5,882 nt of DNA from Microcaldota archaeon (GTDB lineage Archaea > Micrarchaeota > Micrarchaeia > Anstonellales > Anstonellaceae): assembly GCA_026396335.1 (NCBI GenBank), contig JAPLWZ010000096.1, positions 1 to 5,882 of the forward strand, read 5' to 3'. The notes beneath the pieces are model-generated. The model was not told the DNA's origin and made no database searches. It saw only the letters and a program-made list of their open reading frames with translations. Of the stretch, positions 1 to 5,509 are shown piece after piece; the first letter of the stretch is position 1; the number at the start of each line of letters is the position of its first letter. Both the position numbers and the translations under genes were made by a program.

Positions 1-1
1 C

Positions 2-826
2 CCTGATGCCGAGAAAATCAATTTGAAGCTGGCTGCTGCCGCAGAAAAGGAAGGGCTCGCAATGGGACTAGGCTCGCAGCGCGCCATGATTGAGAAGCTC
101 GAGCTTGCTGCCACCTACAAAGTCCGAAGCGTTGCGCCTTCCATTCCACTCATCGGCAATATTGGCGCAGTGCAGCTGAAGAAATACGGCGTGAAAAAAG
201 TGCGCGCCATGCTGGACGATGTAGAGGCGGATGCGCTTGCCATTCATCTTAACCCGCTACAGGAAGTGGTGCAGCCGGAAGGGGATTCCGAATTTTCCGG
301 CTTGCTTTCGCAGATTGGCGTGTTTTGCCGCGACTTGGGGCTGCCAGTAATTGTGAAGGAAACTGGCGCGGGGATTTCCCGCGAGAGTGCAGTTGCGCTC
401 AAAAAAGTCGGCGTGAAGATGATTGATGTTTCAGGCTCGGGCGGGACCTCTTGGAGCAAAGTGGAGTATTTGAGAAGCAAGAAGGCGCCGACGTTTGCAA
501 ACTGGGGCAACCCAACTGCAGAATGCATTGCCGCCTGTGCTGATGTTCTCCCGGTAATTGCAAGCGGGGGATTGAGGAATGGTCTTCATGCCGCAAAAGC
601 AATTGCGCTCGGTGCGTCTTACGCAGGCGCTGCGCTGCCGTTTTTGAAAGCAGAGGATCCGGCGAAGGAAGCTGCAGATTGGAAACGCGACCTGAAAATA
701 GCAATGCTGCTTTCGGGCTCGAAAAATATTGCTGCGCTGCAAAAGACAAAACTCGTGATTATTGGAAAGACAGCAAAAAGCATGGAGCGGCTTGGAATTA
801 ATCCGTCTTCTTTTGCAAGGCGCTGA
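2..826 (+). CDS. fni: Type 2 isopentenyl-diphosphate delta-isomerase, 5'-truncated by the window
   Basis: FMN-dependent enzyme that interconverts isopentenyl and dimethylallyl diphosphate in the mevalonate route to archaeal lipids; cytosolic. The frame is open from base 2, so the gene begins upstream; 274 residues are visible of a family that usually has about 350, and roughly the first 75-80 are missing. Family signatures in order (visible numbering): GLGSQR 22-27, NIGAVQL 53-59, the IHLNPLQE..QPEGD block 81-95 whose Gln and Glu are known from the family to contact substrate and Mg2+, VIVKETGAGIS 117-127, DVSGSGGTSW 142-151 and ASGGLRNG 187-194 for the FMN phosphate. The C-terminal segment KTKLVIIGK near 248-256 is also typical. 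The TTG at 23 is an internal Leu codon. The gene converges on the next one with a single base between stops. It lies near gltX, as in many archaeal genomes. Confidence 0.95.
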   Translation, partial: PDAEKINLKLAAAAEKEGLAMGLGSQRAMIEKLELAATYKVRSVAPSIPLIGNIGAVQLKKYGVKKVRAMLDDVEADALAIHLNPLQEVVQPEGDSEFSGLLSQIGVFCRDLGLPVIVKETGAGISRESAVALKKVGVKMIDVSGSGGTSWSKVEYLRSKKAPTFANWGNPTAECIAACADVLPVIASGGLRNGLHAAKAIALGASYAGAALPFLKAEDPAKEAADWKRDLKIAMLLSGSKNIAALQKTKLVIIGKTAKSMERLGINPSSFARR

Positions 827-827
827 C

Positions 828-1463
828 TCAGAGCTTCAGATCCACACTGAAGCCCTTTGCCTTGAGATAGTTCACAAAGCCGTCAAGGCTTTTTAGGGCT
901 GCGTGGAAAAGGGCGCCCCCTTCCTTTGCATTTTTTTCAGCCAAGCCGATTATGGCGCCTATGAAGCCGTCTGCATAAGAACTGGGAATGCCGCCGGGAT
1001 TGTTCTTCATTTCCCCGAGCACCTTTTCCTTGTATGCTTCCGTGAAGGAGATGTAGTGGGGGAGCCTGTTTATCGAAACGTCATCCTTGATGAGCTTGAT
1101 GAACTGGTATTGCGGGTAGCTCCCAGAGTAGCGGTCTTCCACACTCCATTTGTGCCTCTCAAGCTCGCGGGCAATCGAATTCACAGTATCGAGATGAGAG
1201 TGAAGCTCCTTGCTCACGTTCCTGCCTTCTTTCAGCGGGATGGCAAGCGCGTAAGCGGAATAGAAGAGCGACGCATCTTGCATGATGGGCTGCCCGCCCT
1301 TCAGGGGCACGTCAATTTTGATCAGCTCGTTCCAGGGCTGCGCCAGCGAAGGAACCTTGACATCCAATTTATTGCCGAAAATCAGCTTCGAGTCTATGTT
1401 GTCCAGCCTCCTGGCAGTCAGCACAATATTGCTGGCGGAAACAGATATGATGAGACTTTTCAT
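828..1463 (-). CDS. Unrecognised protein of 211 residues
   Basis: I do not recognise this family. The product is a soluble-looking, Lys/Glu-rich protein with a short hydrophobic beginning (SLIISVSASNIVL, residues 3-15), too short and unlike a signal peptide or membrane anchor. The C-terminal third, from about residue 145, looks helical, with a Gly/Ala-rich stretch (ADGFIGAIIGLAEKNAKEGG) and the tail LKSLDGFVNYLKAKGFSVDLKL. The ATG at 1463 is chosen over the GTG at 1469 because an AGGGGTG ribosome binding site lies five bases before the ATG, and the GTG falls inside that site. A TATA-like box (1506-1513) sits at a plausible distance upstream. It is transcribed away from gltX and into fni, with one base between the two stops. 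The opposite-strand ORF over 903-1490 reads as a shadow. That the gene is real is fairly well supported by promoter, binding site and composition; its function is unknown. Confidence 0.75.
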   Translation of the reverse strand: MKSLIISVSASNIVLTARRLDNIDSKLIFGNKLDVKVPSLAQPWNELIKIDVPLKGGQPIMQDASLFYSAYALAIPLKEGRNVSKELHSHLDTVNSIARELERHKWSVEDRYSGSYPQYQFIKLIKDDVSINRLPHYISFTEAYKEKVLGEMKNNPGGIPSSYADGFIGAIIGLAEKNAKEGGALFHAALKSLDGFVNYLKAKGFSVDLKL

Positions 1464-1505
1464 ATGCACACCCCTAAAAGATGGTCGTAATGTGATAATA
1501 AGTCA

Positions 1506-1513
1506 ATATAAAT
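1506..1513 (-). promoter_or_regulatory. TATA-like box for the unrecognised gene 828-1463
   Basis: On the minus strand this reads ATTTATAT, close to the archaeal TATA consensus. Transcription starting about 25 bases downstream would give a leader of roughly 20 bases that carries the AGGGGTG ribosome binding site at 1469-1475. Position and composition are seen; promoter function is inferred. Confidence 0.5.
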
Positions 1514-1544
1514 GCTAGTGTTTGCCAGGCGGGTTGGCATGCGG

Positions 1545-1557
1545 CTCGCAGTGCGAG
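1545..1557. repeat. Dyad symmetry in the divergent promoter region
   Basis: CTCGCA-G-TGCGAG is a perfect 6-base inverted repeat around one central base. It lies between the two TATA-like boxes of the divergent genes, about 17 bases upstream of the gltX box. A second, looser repeat, TGCCA/TGGCA with a 7-base spacer, lies at 1523-1539. The dyad could be an operator for a dimeric regulator; that is inference only. Confidence 0.4.
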
Positions 1558-1574
1558 TTGCAGCAGCCGACAGC

Positions 1575-1581
1575 CTATTAA
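1575..1581 (+). promoter_or_regulatory. TATA-like box for gltX
   Basis: CTATTAA is centred 27 bases before the ATG at 1605. This is the spacing expected for a leaderless archaeal transcript, and no ribosome binding site precedes the ATG. The match to consensus is moderate. Confidence 0.4.
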
Positions 1582-1604
1582 CCCTTTTTTCCGATTATTG
1601 GCGT

Positions 1605-3311
1605 ATGAAAACGCTCGAGGAGGTAATCCGCAAGTGGACTCTCAAGAATGCGGCTGATTACAAGCTGGCTATCCCTGGAAAGATTATCGGGAGAGTGATT
1701 GGCGAGTGGCCCGATTCTAAGACAGACATGAAAGCGACAATGAAACTTATCAACGAAGAGGCAAAGCGCGTGAATGCCCTCGCGCATGAGCAGGTGGCTA
1801 TTGAGCTGAAGGAATTCGCGTTTGAAGAAAAGAAAGCGGAAGAGAAAAAGGAAATTGAACTGCCAGGCGCTATTCAGGGGCATGTGCTTACAAGATTCCC
1901 GCCTGAGCCGTCCGGCTTCCCGCACATCGGGCACGCAAAGGCTGCATGGCTGGATTACGAAGGCGCGCGCCATCACGGCGGGAAAATGCTTCTGCGCTTT
2001 GATGACACCAATCCTGAAAAGGAAAAGCAGGAGTTTGCTGATGCGATTAAAGAGGGGCTTTTGTGGCTTGGCATTGACTGGGCTGATGAGACTTATACAT
2101 CTGACAGGATGGAAGAGCTCTATACTTACTGCGATGAACTGTTTGTGAAGTATGCTGCTTATGTCTGCACCTGCACGGCGGAGCAGGTGAAAAAGAGCAG
2201 GGAAATGAAGCAATCGTGCGACTGCTCTGCGCGCGAGCCGCAGGAGAACATGGCGATTTTCAGGAAGATGCGCGACGGGAAGATGGAAGAGGGCAGCGCC
2301 ATTGTGCGATTCAAGGGCAGCATGCACTCGGATAATTCGGTGATGCGCGACCCGACCATGTTCCGCGTGATTAAAGCCACTCATTACAGGCAGGGCGAAA
2401 AGTACAAGTGCTGGCCATCATACGACTTTGAGGCGCCCATAATGGATTCGCTCGAGGGAATTACGCACGCAATGAGAAGCAAGGAGTATGAGCTGAGGAA
2501 TGAGCTTTACTTTGCCATTTTGCAGAAACTGGAACTGCGCGCGCCGAATCTGATTGAATTTTCGCGGCTGGATATCAAGAATGCGCCGATTTCAAAGAGA
2601 CTGATTACACCGCTTGTTGCTGAGGGGAAAGTAGAGGGCTACAATGACCCGAGGCTGCCAACTCTTGCTGGCTTGAAGCGAAGGGGAATTTTGCCAGAGG
2701 CGATAAAGGAATTCGTGCTTGGCTTTGGCTTGAGCAAGGTAGAAAGTGAGCCGGGCTGGGACAAACTGCTTTCGCTGAACAGGAAGCTGCTTGATGAGCG
2801 CGCAATGAGAAGGTATTTCGTGCGCTCGCCTGTGAAACTCACTATTATCGGCGCGCCTGTGAAAGAGGCCGTGCTCAAGAACCACCCGTCCAAAAAAGAA
2901 ATGGGCGAGCGGAAACTCACTGGCACTGCCACATTCTATATTGCCGGGCCTGATGCGGATGCATTGATAGTGACTGAACTATTCAGGCTCAAAGAATTGT
3001 ATAATGCCACCGTTACCAGTAAAGACGCTGACGGAATAACTGCAAAGTACGAGGCGGACGAGGGAATTGCCGCGAAGAAAATACAGTGGGTGCCGCTTGA
3101 GTCCGCGGTTCCTTGCAAGGTGAAAGTGCCGCGCGATTTGCTGGATGAGAAGGGCGAGTACCGCGCAGACAGCATGGGTGAGGACGTAGGGGTTTGTGAG
3201 CCTTCCTGCCGTGAATTGCCTGAGAGCGCAGTCGTCCAGTTTGAAAGATACGGCTACGCGCGCTTGGATAAGAAAGAAGATAATGGTCTGGTTTTCATCT
3301 TCTCGTGCTGA
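1605..3311 (+). CDS. gltX: Glutamyl-tRNA synthetase, archaeal type
   Basis: Class I aminoacyl-tRNA synthetase that charges tRNA with glutamate. Archaeal members commonly also charge tRNA-Gln, for later amidation by GatDE (family knowledge). At 568 residues it is a normal archaeal length. A helical N-terminal region (1-90) is followed by the catalytic fold: RFPPEPSGFPHIGHAKA at 97-113 with HIGH at 107-110, RFDDTNP 131-137, and a probable zinc site with Cys188, Cys190, Cys205 and Cys207. Next come MRDPTMFRV 247-255, YDFEAPIMDSLEGITHAMRSKEYELR 273-298 (conserved in archaeal and eukaryotic GluRS) and the KMSKS-equivalent ISKR at 329-332. The beta-barrel anticodon-binding region runs from about 400 to the end, including VVQFERYGYARLD 543-555. 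An in-frame start at 1512 is possible but would add 31 residues unlike the family and run across the promoter; the ATG at 1605 gives MKTLEEVIRK and a correctly spaced TATA-like box. The peroxiredoxin gene follows after 20 bases, probably co-transcribed. Confidence 0.96.
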   Translation: MKTLEEVIRKWTLKNAADYKLAIPGKIIGRVIGEWPDSKTDMKATMKLINEEAKRVNALAHEQVAIELKEFAFEEKKAEEKKEIELPGAIQGHVLTRFPPEPSGFPHIGHAKAAWLDYEGARHHGGKMLLRFDDTNPEKEKQEFADAIKEGLLWLGIDWADETYTSDRMEELYTYCDELFVKYAAYVCTCTAEQVKKSREMKQSCDCSAREPQENMAIFRKMRDGKMEEGSAIVRFKGSMHSDNSVMRDPTMFRVIKATHYRQGEKYKCWPSYDFEAPIMDSLEGITHAMRSKEYELRNELYFAILQKLELRAPNLIEFSRLDIKNAPISKRLITPLVAEGKVEGYNDPRLPTLAGLKRRGILPEAIKEFVLGFGLSKVESEPGWDKLLSLNRKLLDERAMRRYFVRSPVKLTIIGAPVKEAVLKNHPSKKEMGERKLTGTATFYIAGPDADALIVTELFRLKELYNATVTSKDADGITAKYEADEGIAAKKIQWVPLESAVPCKVKVPRDLLDEKGEYRADSMGEDVGVCEPSCRELPESAVVQFERYGYARLDKKEDNGLVFIFSC

Positions 3312-3319
3312 ACTGTTAA

Positions 3320-3326
3320 GAGGTGA
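3320..3326 (+). promoter_or_regulatory. Ribosome binding site deciding the peroxiredoxin start
   Basis: GAGGTGA matches the archaeal anti-Shine-Dalgarno sequence and ends five bases before the ATG at 3332. The in-frame GTG at 3323 lies inside this site, which rules it out as the start. Confidence 0.8.
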
Positions 3327-3331
3327 GATGC

Positions 3332-3796
3332 ATGGTTTCTGAAGGAGACAAAGCCCCAACATTCACGCTGCCCGACTCCGGGGGCGAAAAAGTAACGCTG
3401 AAAGACTTTGAGGGAAAGCGGGTTGTCCTCTATTTCTACCCGAAGGATGACACGCCAGGCTGCACTATTGAGGCGTGCGGCTTTCGGGACATGAAACCCG
3501 AGTTTGAGAAGCGGGGCGCTGCCATTTTGGGGATTTCGCCTGATGATTCCGAGTCACACACGAAATTTGCTGGAAAGTACAAATTGCCATTCACCCTTCT
3601 TGCGGATGCTGGCGCGAAAGTCGCCGCCAAATACGGCGTATGGGTGGAAAAAAACATGATGGGGCACAAGTTCATGGGAGTGAACAGGACAACTTTTGTG
3701 ATTGGCAAGACTGGGAAAATAGAAAAGATATTCGCAAAGGTGAATCCGCTCGGGCACAATAAGGAAGTGCTCACGTGGCTTGACGCGCAAGCGTAA
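3332..3796 (+). CDS. bcp: Peroxiredoxin, Bcp/PrxQ type (thiol peroxidase)
   Basis: Thiol-dependent peroxidase that reduces hydrogen and organic peroxides in the cytosol. At 154 residues it has the normal family length. It is a thioredoxin-fold protein: after the VSEGDKAPTFTLPD start, the active-site segment YPKDDTPGCTIEACGFRD (36-53) carries the peroxidatic Cys44, preceded by Thr41 and Pro42, and a second Cys49 five residues later. That CxxxxC spacing is the one used by atypical two-Cys Bcp enzymes. The catalytic arginine is Arg119 in GVNRTTFVI. The start is fixed by the GAGGTGA site. It lies 20 bases after gltX with no separate TATA-like box seen, so it probably shares that transcript. Its stop is 7 bases from that of the converging NYN gene. 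All key residues are present. Confidence 0.95.
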   Translation: MVSEGDKAPTFTLPDSGGEKVTLKDFEGKRVVLYFYPKDDTPGCTIEACGFRDMKPEFEKRGAAILGISPDDSESHTKFAGKYKLPFTLLADAGAKVAAKYGVWVEKNMMGHKFMGVNRTTFVIGKTGKIEKIFAKVNPLGHNKEVLTWLDAQA

Positions 3797-3803
3797 ATGG
3801 AAA

Positions 3804-4253
3804 CTACCTGTGCTCAGCCACTATCACAATGTCCGCCGTGTTGCGCAAGGCAACTGAAAAGCCCGGCTCATTCCCGATGACTATTGTACGCTTGCCCATT
3901 GCTTTTGCCTTTACTAAGACTGGACAAAAGTCTATGTCTCGCGTGAGAAGCGCTATTGTGCCGATTGCGGGGTTGTATGCCTGCACCATTGCCTCAACTG
4001 CCATTGTCACGTCAACGTCGCCGGTTGTTATTATCGTCTCGTAGCCCTGGTTTGTCATTGCCTCAATCAGCTTGTCTGATGCGTATTGGTCAAGGAATAT
4101 TTTCGCCACCTTTATCGCGCCGTGCTTTTCCACTTCCATGCGCACCTGCTGGAGATCCAGCCGCACGTCCTTGCGGATTACGTTCGGGCCGTCAATCAAA
4201 AGCGCGATGTTTTTCATTTCTGGTTTTTTGGTTCCGAATATGCCTTCAAACAT
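3804..4253 (-). CDS. NYN-domain protein, putative ribonuclease (archaeal LabA-like family)
   Basis: A 149-residue protein that is almost entirely one NYN domain, a PIN-like fold whose members are proven or predicted metal-dependent RNases. Motifs: a first strand with IALLIDGPNV (16-25; Asp21 and Asn24 are the expected metal and phosphate ligands), TTGDVDVTMAVEAM (76-89; Asp79 and Asp81), and TRDIDFCPVLVKAKAMGKRTIVIG (104-127; Asp106 and Asp108, followed by the usual last strands). The acidic set expected for catalysis is therefore present. It resembles the conserved archaeal hypothetical family with this architecture; the RNA target is unknown. The ATG is preceded by GAGGTGG, four bases upstream, and the tatD stop codon lies inside that site, so translation is probably coupled to tatD. 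An internal Met at 13 would still keep the domain but lacks this support. Confidence 0.85.
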   Translation of the reverse strand: MFEGIFGTKKPEMKNIALLIDGPNVIRKDVRLDLQQVRMEVEKHGAIKVAKIFLDQYASDKLIEAMTNQGYETIITTGDVDVTMAVEAMVQAYNPAIGTIALLTRDIDFCPVLVKAKAMGKRTIVIGNEPGFSVALRNTADIVIVAEHR

Positions 4254-4257
4254 TGTT

Positions 4258-4264
4258 CCACCTC
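4258..4264 (-). promoter_or_regulatory. Ribosome binding site of the NYN gene overlapping the tatD stop
   Basis: On the minus strand GAGGTGG lies four bases before the ATG at 4253. Its first two bases are also the last two of the tatD TGA stop (4263-4265). This supports co-transcription and likely coupled translation of the two genes. Confidence 0.75.
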
Positions 4265-4991
4265 ACTTTATTCCGAAAAATGATACTGTGTTCAGGAGCG
4301 TCTGCTTCCTCACCTGCTCTTCGGGCAGCGCCTTTATTTCCGCAATCATTTTGATTGATTCAAGCGTTGCCTCAGGGGTTTTTCCGATGCCTGGTGCGTC
4401 GGATTCTGCCACCAATTTTTCAAGCGGCAGGCTGGCGATGAATTTCTTGCGCTCGCTGTTTCTCATCGGAGGGATGGAAATTATCCCCTTGTGCGCGACT
4501 GCGGCTGCAGCAGTTTCTGACTTGCCTGAGAAGCAGTGCATCATGTAATTCAGATTGAAATTTTTGAGTATGTCAAGGCATTGCTCTTCTGCGTCGCGGG
4601 AGTGGATGACTACTGGCAGCGCCAGGCGCTCGGCAAGCTGGAGCTGGGAGATGAAGCATTCCTGCTGCAAGTAGCGCTCTTCGTCTGTTTTTGCCCAGTG
4701 GTAGTCCAGCCCTATTTCGCCGATTGCCACTAATCTTCCGCTGTCTTTTATCTGCGTGGAGATGGTTTCCTCCCATTCCTGTATGACGATTTTGATCTGC
4801 TTGTGCTTCATTGCCTCCTGCGGAGAGATGCCTGCGCAAAGGTAAACGTTGTCGTTCTGCTGCGAGATGTGCAGGTTTTTCAGGTTGGTCTCGTGAGAAG
4901 TGCCGGAGGTAATCATGAGAACGTGCGGCAACAATACGCCTGAGCATGAGTCTAAGTGGCAGTGAGCATCTGCAAAGGAGTATTCGTTCAT
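4263..4991 (-). CDS. tatD: TatD-family metal-dependent hydrolase (putative nuclease)
   Basis: Amidohydrolase-fold enzyme; characterised TatD proteins are Mg2+-dependent DNases, some with 3'-exonuclease activity, and the cellular role in archaea is unclear. At 242 residues it is slightly short for the family (about 255-265). Metal ligands in order: HxH in DAHCHLD (His10, His12), GEIGLDYHW 91-99 (Glu92), VIHSRDAE 128-135 (His130), MHCFSG 151-156 (His152) and ESDAP 196-200 (Asp198). All are present, so it should be active. The usual GxHP motif reads GISP (54-57). The start is the ATG at 4991, overlapped as ATGA by the stop of a 39-codon leader ORF. A GGGGG run at 4999-5003 is the only candidate ribosome binding site, and it is partly inside a predicted hairpin that presents the AUG in its loop. 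The first eight residues, MNEYSFAD, repeat those of the leader ORF. It is third in a four-ORF operon and is followed by the NYN gene after 9 bases. Confidence 0.92.
   Translation of the reverse strand: MNEYSFADAHCHLDSCSGVLLPHVLMITSGTSHETNLKNLHISQQNDNVYLCAGISPQEAMKHKQIKIVIQEWEETISTQIKDSGRLVAIGEIGLDYHWAKTDEERYLQQECFISQLQLAERLALPVVIHSRDAEEQCLDILKNFNLNYMMHCFSGKSETAAAAVAHKGIISIPPMRNSERKKFIASLPLEKLVAESDAPGIGKTPEATLESIKMIAEIKALPEEQVRKQTLLNTVSFFGIK
4968..4991 (-). repeat. Direct repeat copy 2: first eight codons of tatD
   Basis: These 24 bases match copy 1 (5084-5107) at 20 positions. The copies start 116 bases apart in the same orientation. All four mismatches are at codon third positions and synonymous, so both encode MNEYSFAD. 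Confidence 0.85.
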
Positions 4992-5012
4992 GTGTCAGCC
5001 CCCTTTGCAGAT
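4968..5012 (-). promoter_or_regulatory. Inverted repeat around the tatD start codon (possible translational hairpin)
   Basis: Bases 4968-4978 and 5002-5012 form a perfect 11-base inverted repeat, in the transcript AUCUGCAAAGG pairing with CCUUUGCAGAU. The stem can grow by a G-U and a G-C pair to 13 pairs (5000-5012 with 4968-4980), leaving a 19-base loop that holds the tatD AUG. The G-rich ribosome binding site at 4999-5003 would be mostly paired. Ribosomes finishing the leader ORF (stop at 4988-4990) would pass through and open the structure. The repeat is seen; folding and a regulatory role are inferred. Confidence 0.55.
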
Positions 5013-5107
5013 TTGCAATGCGCGTCTTGCATTATGAGCAGCAGCGAAGAATGCAAGAGCTGGCGGACTCGCAAGTCCGACGGATCGGCGAATGAATATT
5101 CGTTCAT
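4988..5107 (-). CDS. 39-codon leader ORF with a duplicated TatD N-terminus
   Basis: Small ORF filling the whole gap between the membrane-protein gene and tatD: its ATG directly follows the upstream TAA, and its TGA overlaps the tatD ATG (ATGA). The peptide begins MNEYSFAD, identical to TatD residues 1-8, continues PSDLRVRQLLHSSLLLIMQ, then has DAHC (28-31), the tetrapeptide that in TatD follows MNEYSFA, and ends KSAKGADT. In the eight shared codons four differ, all at third positions (Tyr, Ser, Phe, Ala). A GGAG sequence ends only three bases before the ATG, so translation probably depends on ribosomes ending the upstream gene. It could be a functional leader or coupling peptide, or the decayed start of a second tatD copy. 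No function is known; that it is translated is not proven. Confidence 0.55.
   Translation of the reverse strand: MNEYSFADPSDLRVRQLLHSSLLLIMQDAHCKSAKGADT
5025..5079. repeat. Two adjacent inverted repeats inside the leader ORF
   Basis: CGGACT (5064-5069) and AGTCCG (5074-5079) form a 6-base stem with a 4-base loop. TCTTGCATT (5025-5033) and AATGCAAGA (5050-5058) form a perfect 9-base stem with a 16-base loop. Part of the second stem could instead pair with GCATT just downstream (5017-5021, minus strand), so mutually exclusive folds are possible. No U-run follows either stem, so neither looks like an ordinary terminator. Confidence 0.5.
5084..5107 (-). repeat. Direct repeat copy 1: first eight codons of the leader ORF
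   Basis: Partner of 4968-4991. It also contains most of a weaker A/T-rich inverted repeat (arms 5091-5096 and 5103-5108) around this start codon. Confidence 0.85.
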
Positions 5108-5455
5108 TTACTCCACGTCCGAGATTTTGATCCTGGATTTCCTTTTGATCAAATGCTCGTACGCCATTACGCCATTTCGCACTTCGAGAAGCGCCCTAAG
5201 CAGCAGCACAAGGAACAGGAAGGTGAAAAGCGTCTGCACCACTTCGAATTTCGCCCCGGGCAGCAAGTTGAATATCTGCACCAGTTCCAAGAGGAAAAAC
5301 ATCCCCACCGCTACAAGCATTATCTTCATCGTTTTCGAAAACGATCCCGTTCGGCTGGCGCGCTGCATGGAAAAAACCACTGCAGTAAGATAGCCTGCCG
5401 CAACTAGGTTCGCCACGTGCAAAAAGAGCAATAACAGCTGCACGAGTTCATCCAT
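5108..5455 (-). CDS. Small membrane protein with three predicted helices
   Basis: A 115-residue hydrophobic protein of no family I recognise. Likely membrane segments: about 4-30 (LVQLLLLFLHVANLVAAGYL and onward), 43-66 (MKIMLVAVGMFFLLELVQIF and onward) and 70-88 (VVQTLFTFLFLVLLLRALL). A short basic loop (QRASRTGSFSK, 31-41) separates helices 1 and 2. The C-terminal tail is charged (KRKSRIKISDVE) and presumably cytoplasmic by the positive-inside rule. It is the first gene of the leftward operon with the leader ORF, tatD and the NYN gene. No ribosome binding site precedes the ATG, but a TATA-like box is centred about 27 bases upstream, which fits a leaderless mRNA. It may anchor or modulate the nucleases encoded downstream, though only the gene order suggests that. 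The opposite-strand ORFs here are shadows. Confidence 0.75.
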   Translation of the reverse strand: MDELVQLLLLFLHVANLVAAGYLTAVVFSMQRASRTGSFSKTMKIMLVAVGMFFLLELVQIFNLLPGAKFEVVQTLFTFLFLVLLLRALLEVRNGVMAYEHLIKRKSRIKISDVE

Positions 5456-5478
5456 AGTGGCAGATTCGCTTGCACAAC

Positions 5479-5484
5479 TTATAA
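5479..5484. promoter_or_regulatory. Palindromic TATA-like box shared by two divergent genes
   Basis: TTATAA lies in a 13-base A/T-rich island (5479-5490 and flank) between two ATGs 54 bases apart. Its centre is about 27 bases from the ATG at 5455 (minus) and about 29 from the ATG at 5510 (plus). Neither start has a ribosome binding site, which fits leaderless transcripts in both directions from one palindromic box. An overlapping TTTTAT at 5485-5490 might serve one direction instead. Confidence 0.5.
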
Positions 5485-5509
5485 TTTTATCGTGCCTAAC
5501 TTAGGTTTC

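Noticed and set aside
23..25. TTG as the start of fni
   Set aside because: The frame is open to the window edge and the upstream codons fit the enzyme; about 75-80 N-terminal residues of the family are simply outside the window.
931..937. T7 run about 105 bases after fni as a terminator
   Set aside because: It lies well inside the opposite gene, has no associated structure, and a 7-base T run within coding sequence is weak evidence.
903..1490. 195-codon plus-strand ORF opposite the unknown gene
   Set aside because: Its composition is that of an antisense shadow (Arg, His, Val and Phe rich with no motif), it has no ribosome binding site, and it crosses the promoter of the minus-strand gene.
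1512..1604. In-frame upstream extension of gltX by 31 codons
   Set aside because: The added residues are unlike the GluRS family and the stretch crosses the promoter region of both divergent genes. The ATG at 1605 has a correctly spaced TATA-like box.
3323..3331. GTG start for the peroxiredoxin three codons upstream
   Set aside because: The GTG is part of the GAGGTGA ribosome binding site that serves the ATG at 3332.
3783..3794. ACGC-GCAA-GCGT hairpin at the peroxiredoxin stop as a terminator
   Set aside because: The stem has only four pairs and no T-run follows on either strand.
4988..4991. Programmed frameshift joining the leader ORF to TatD
   Set aside because: There is no slippery sequence at the overlap, and TatD already has a complete N-terminus from its own ATG. 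A stop-start overlap is the simpler explanation.
5060..5090. Stem-loop near GGACT/AGTCC considered as a tRNA T-arm
   Set aside because: The loop is 4 bases rather than 7 and no acceptor, D or anticodon stems can be found around it.
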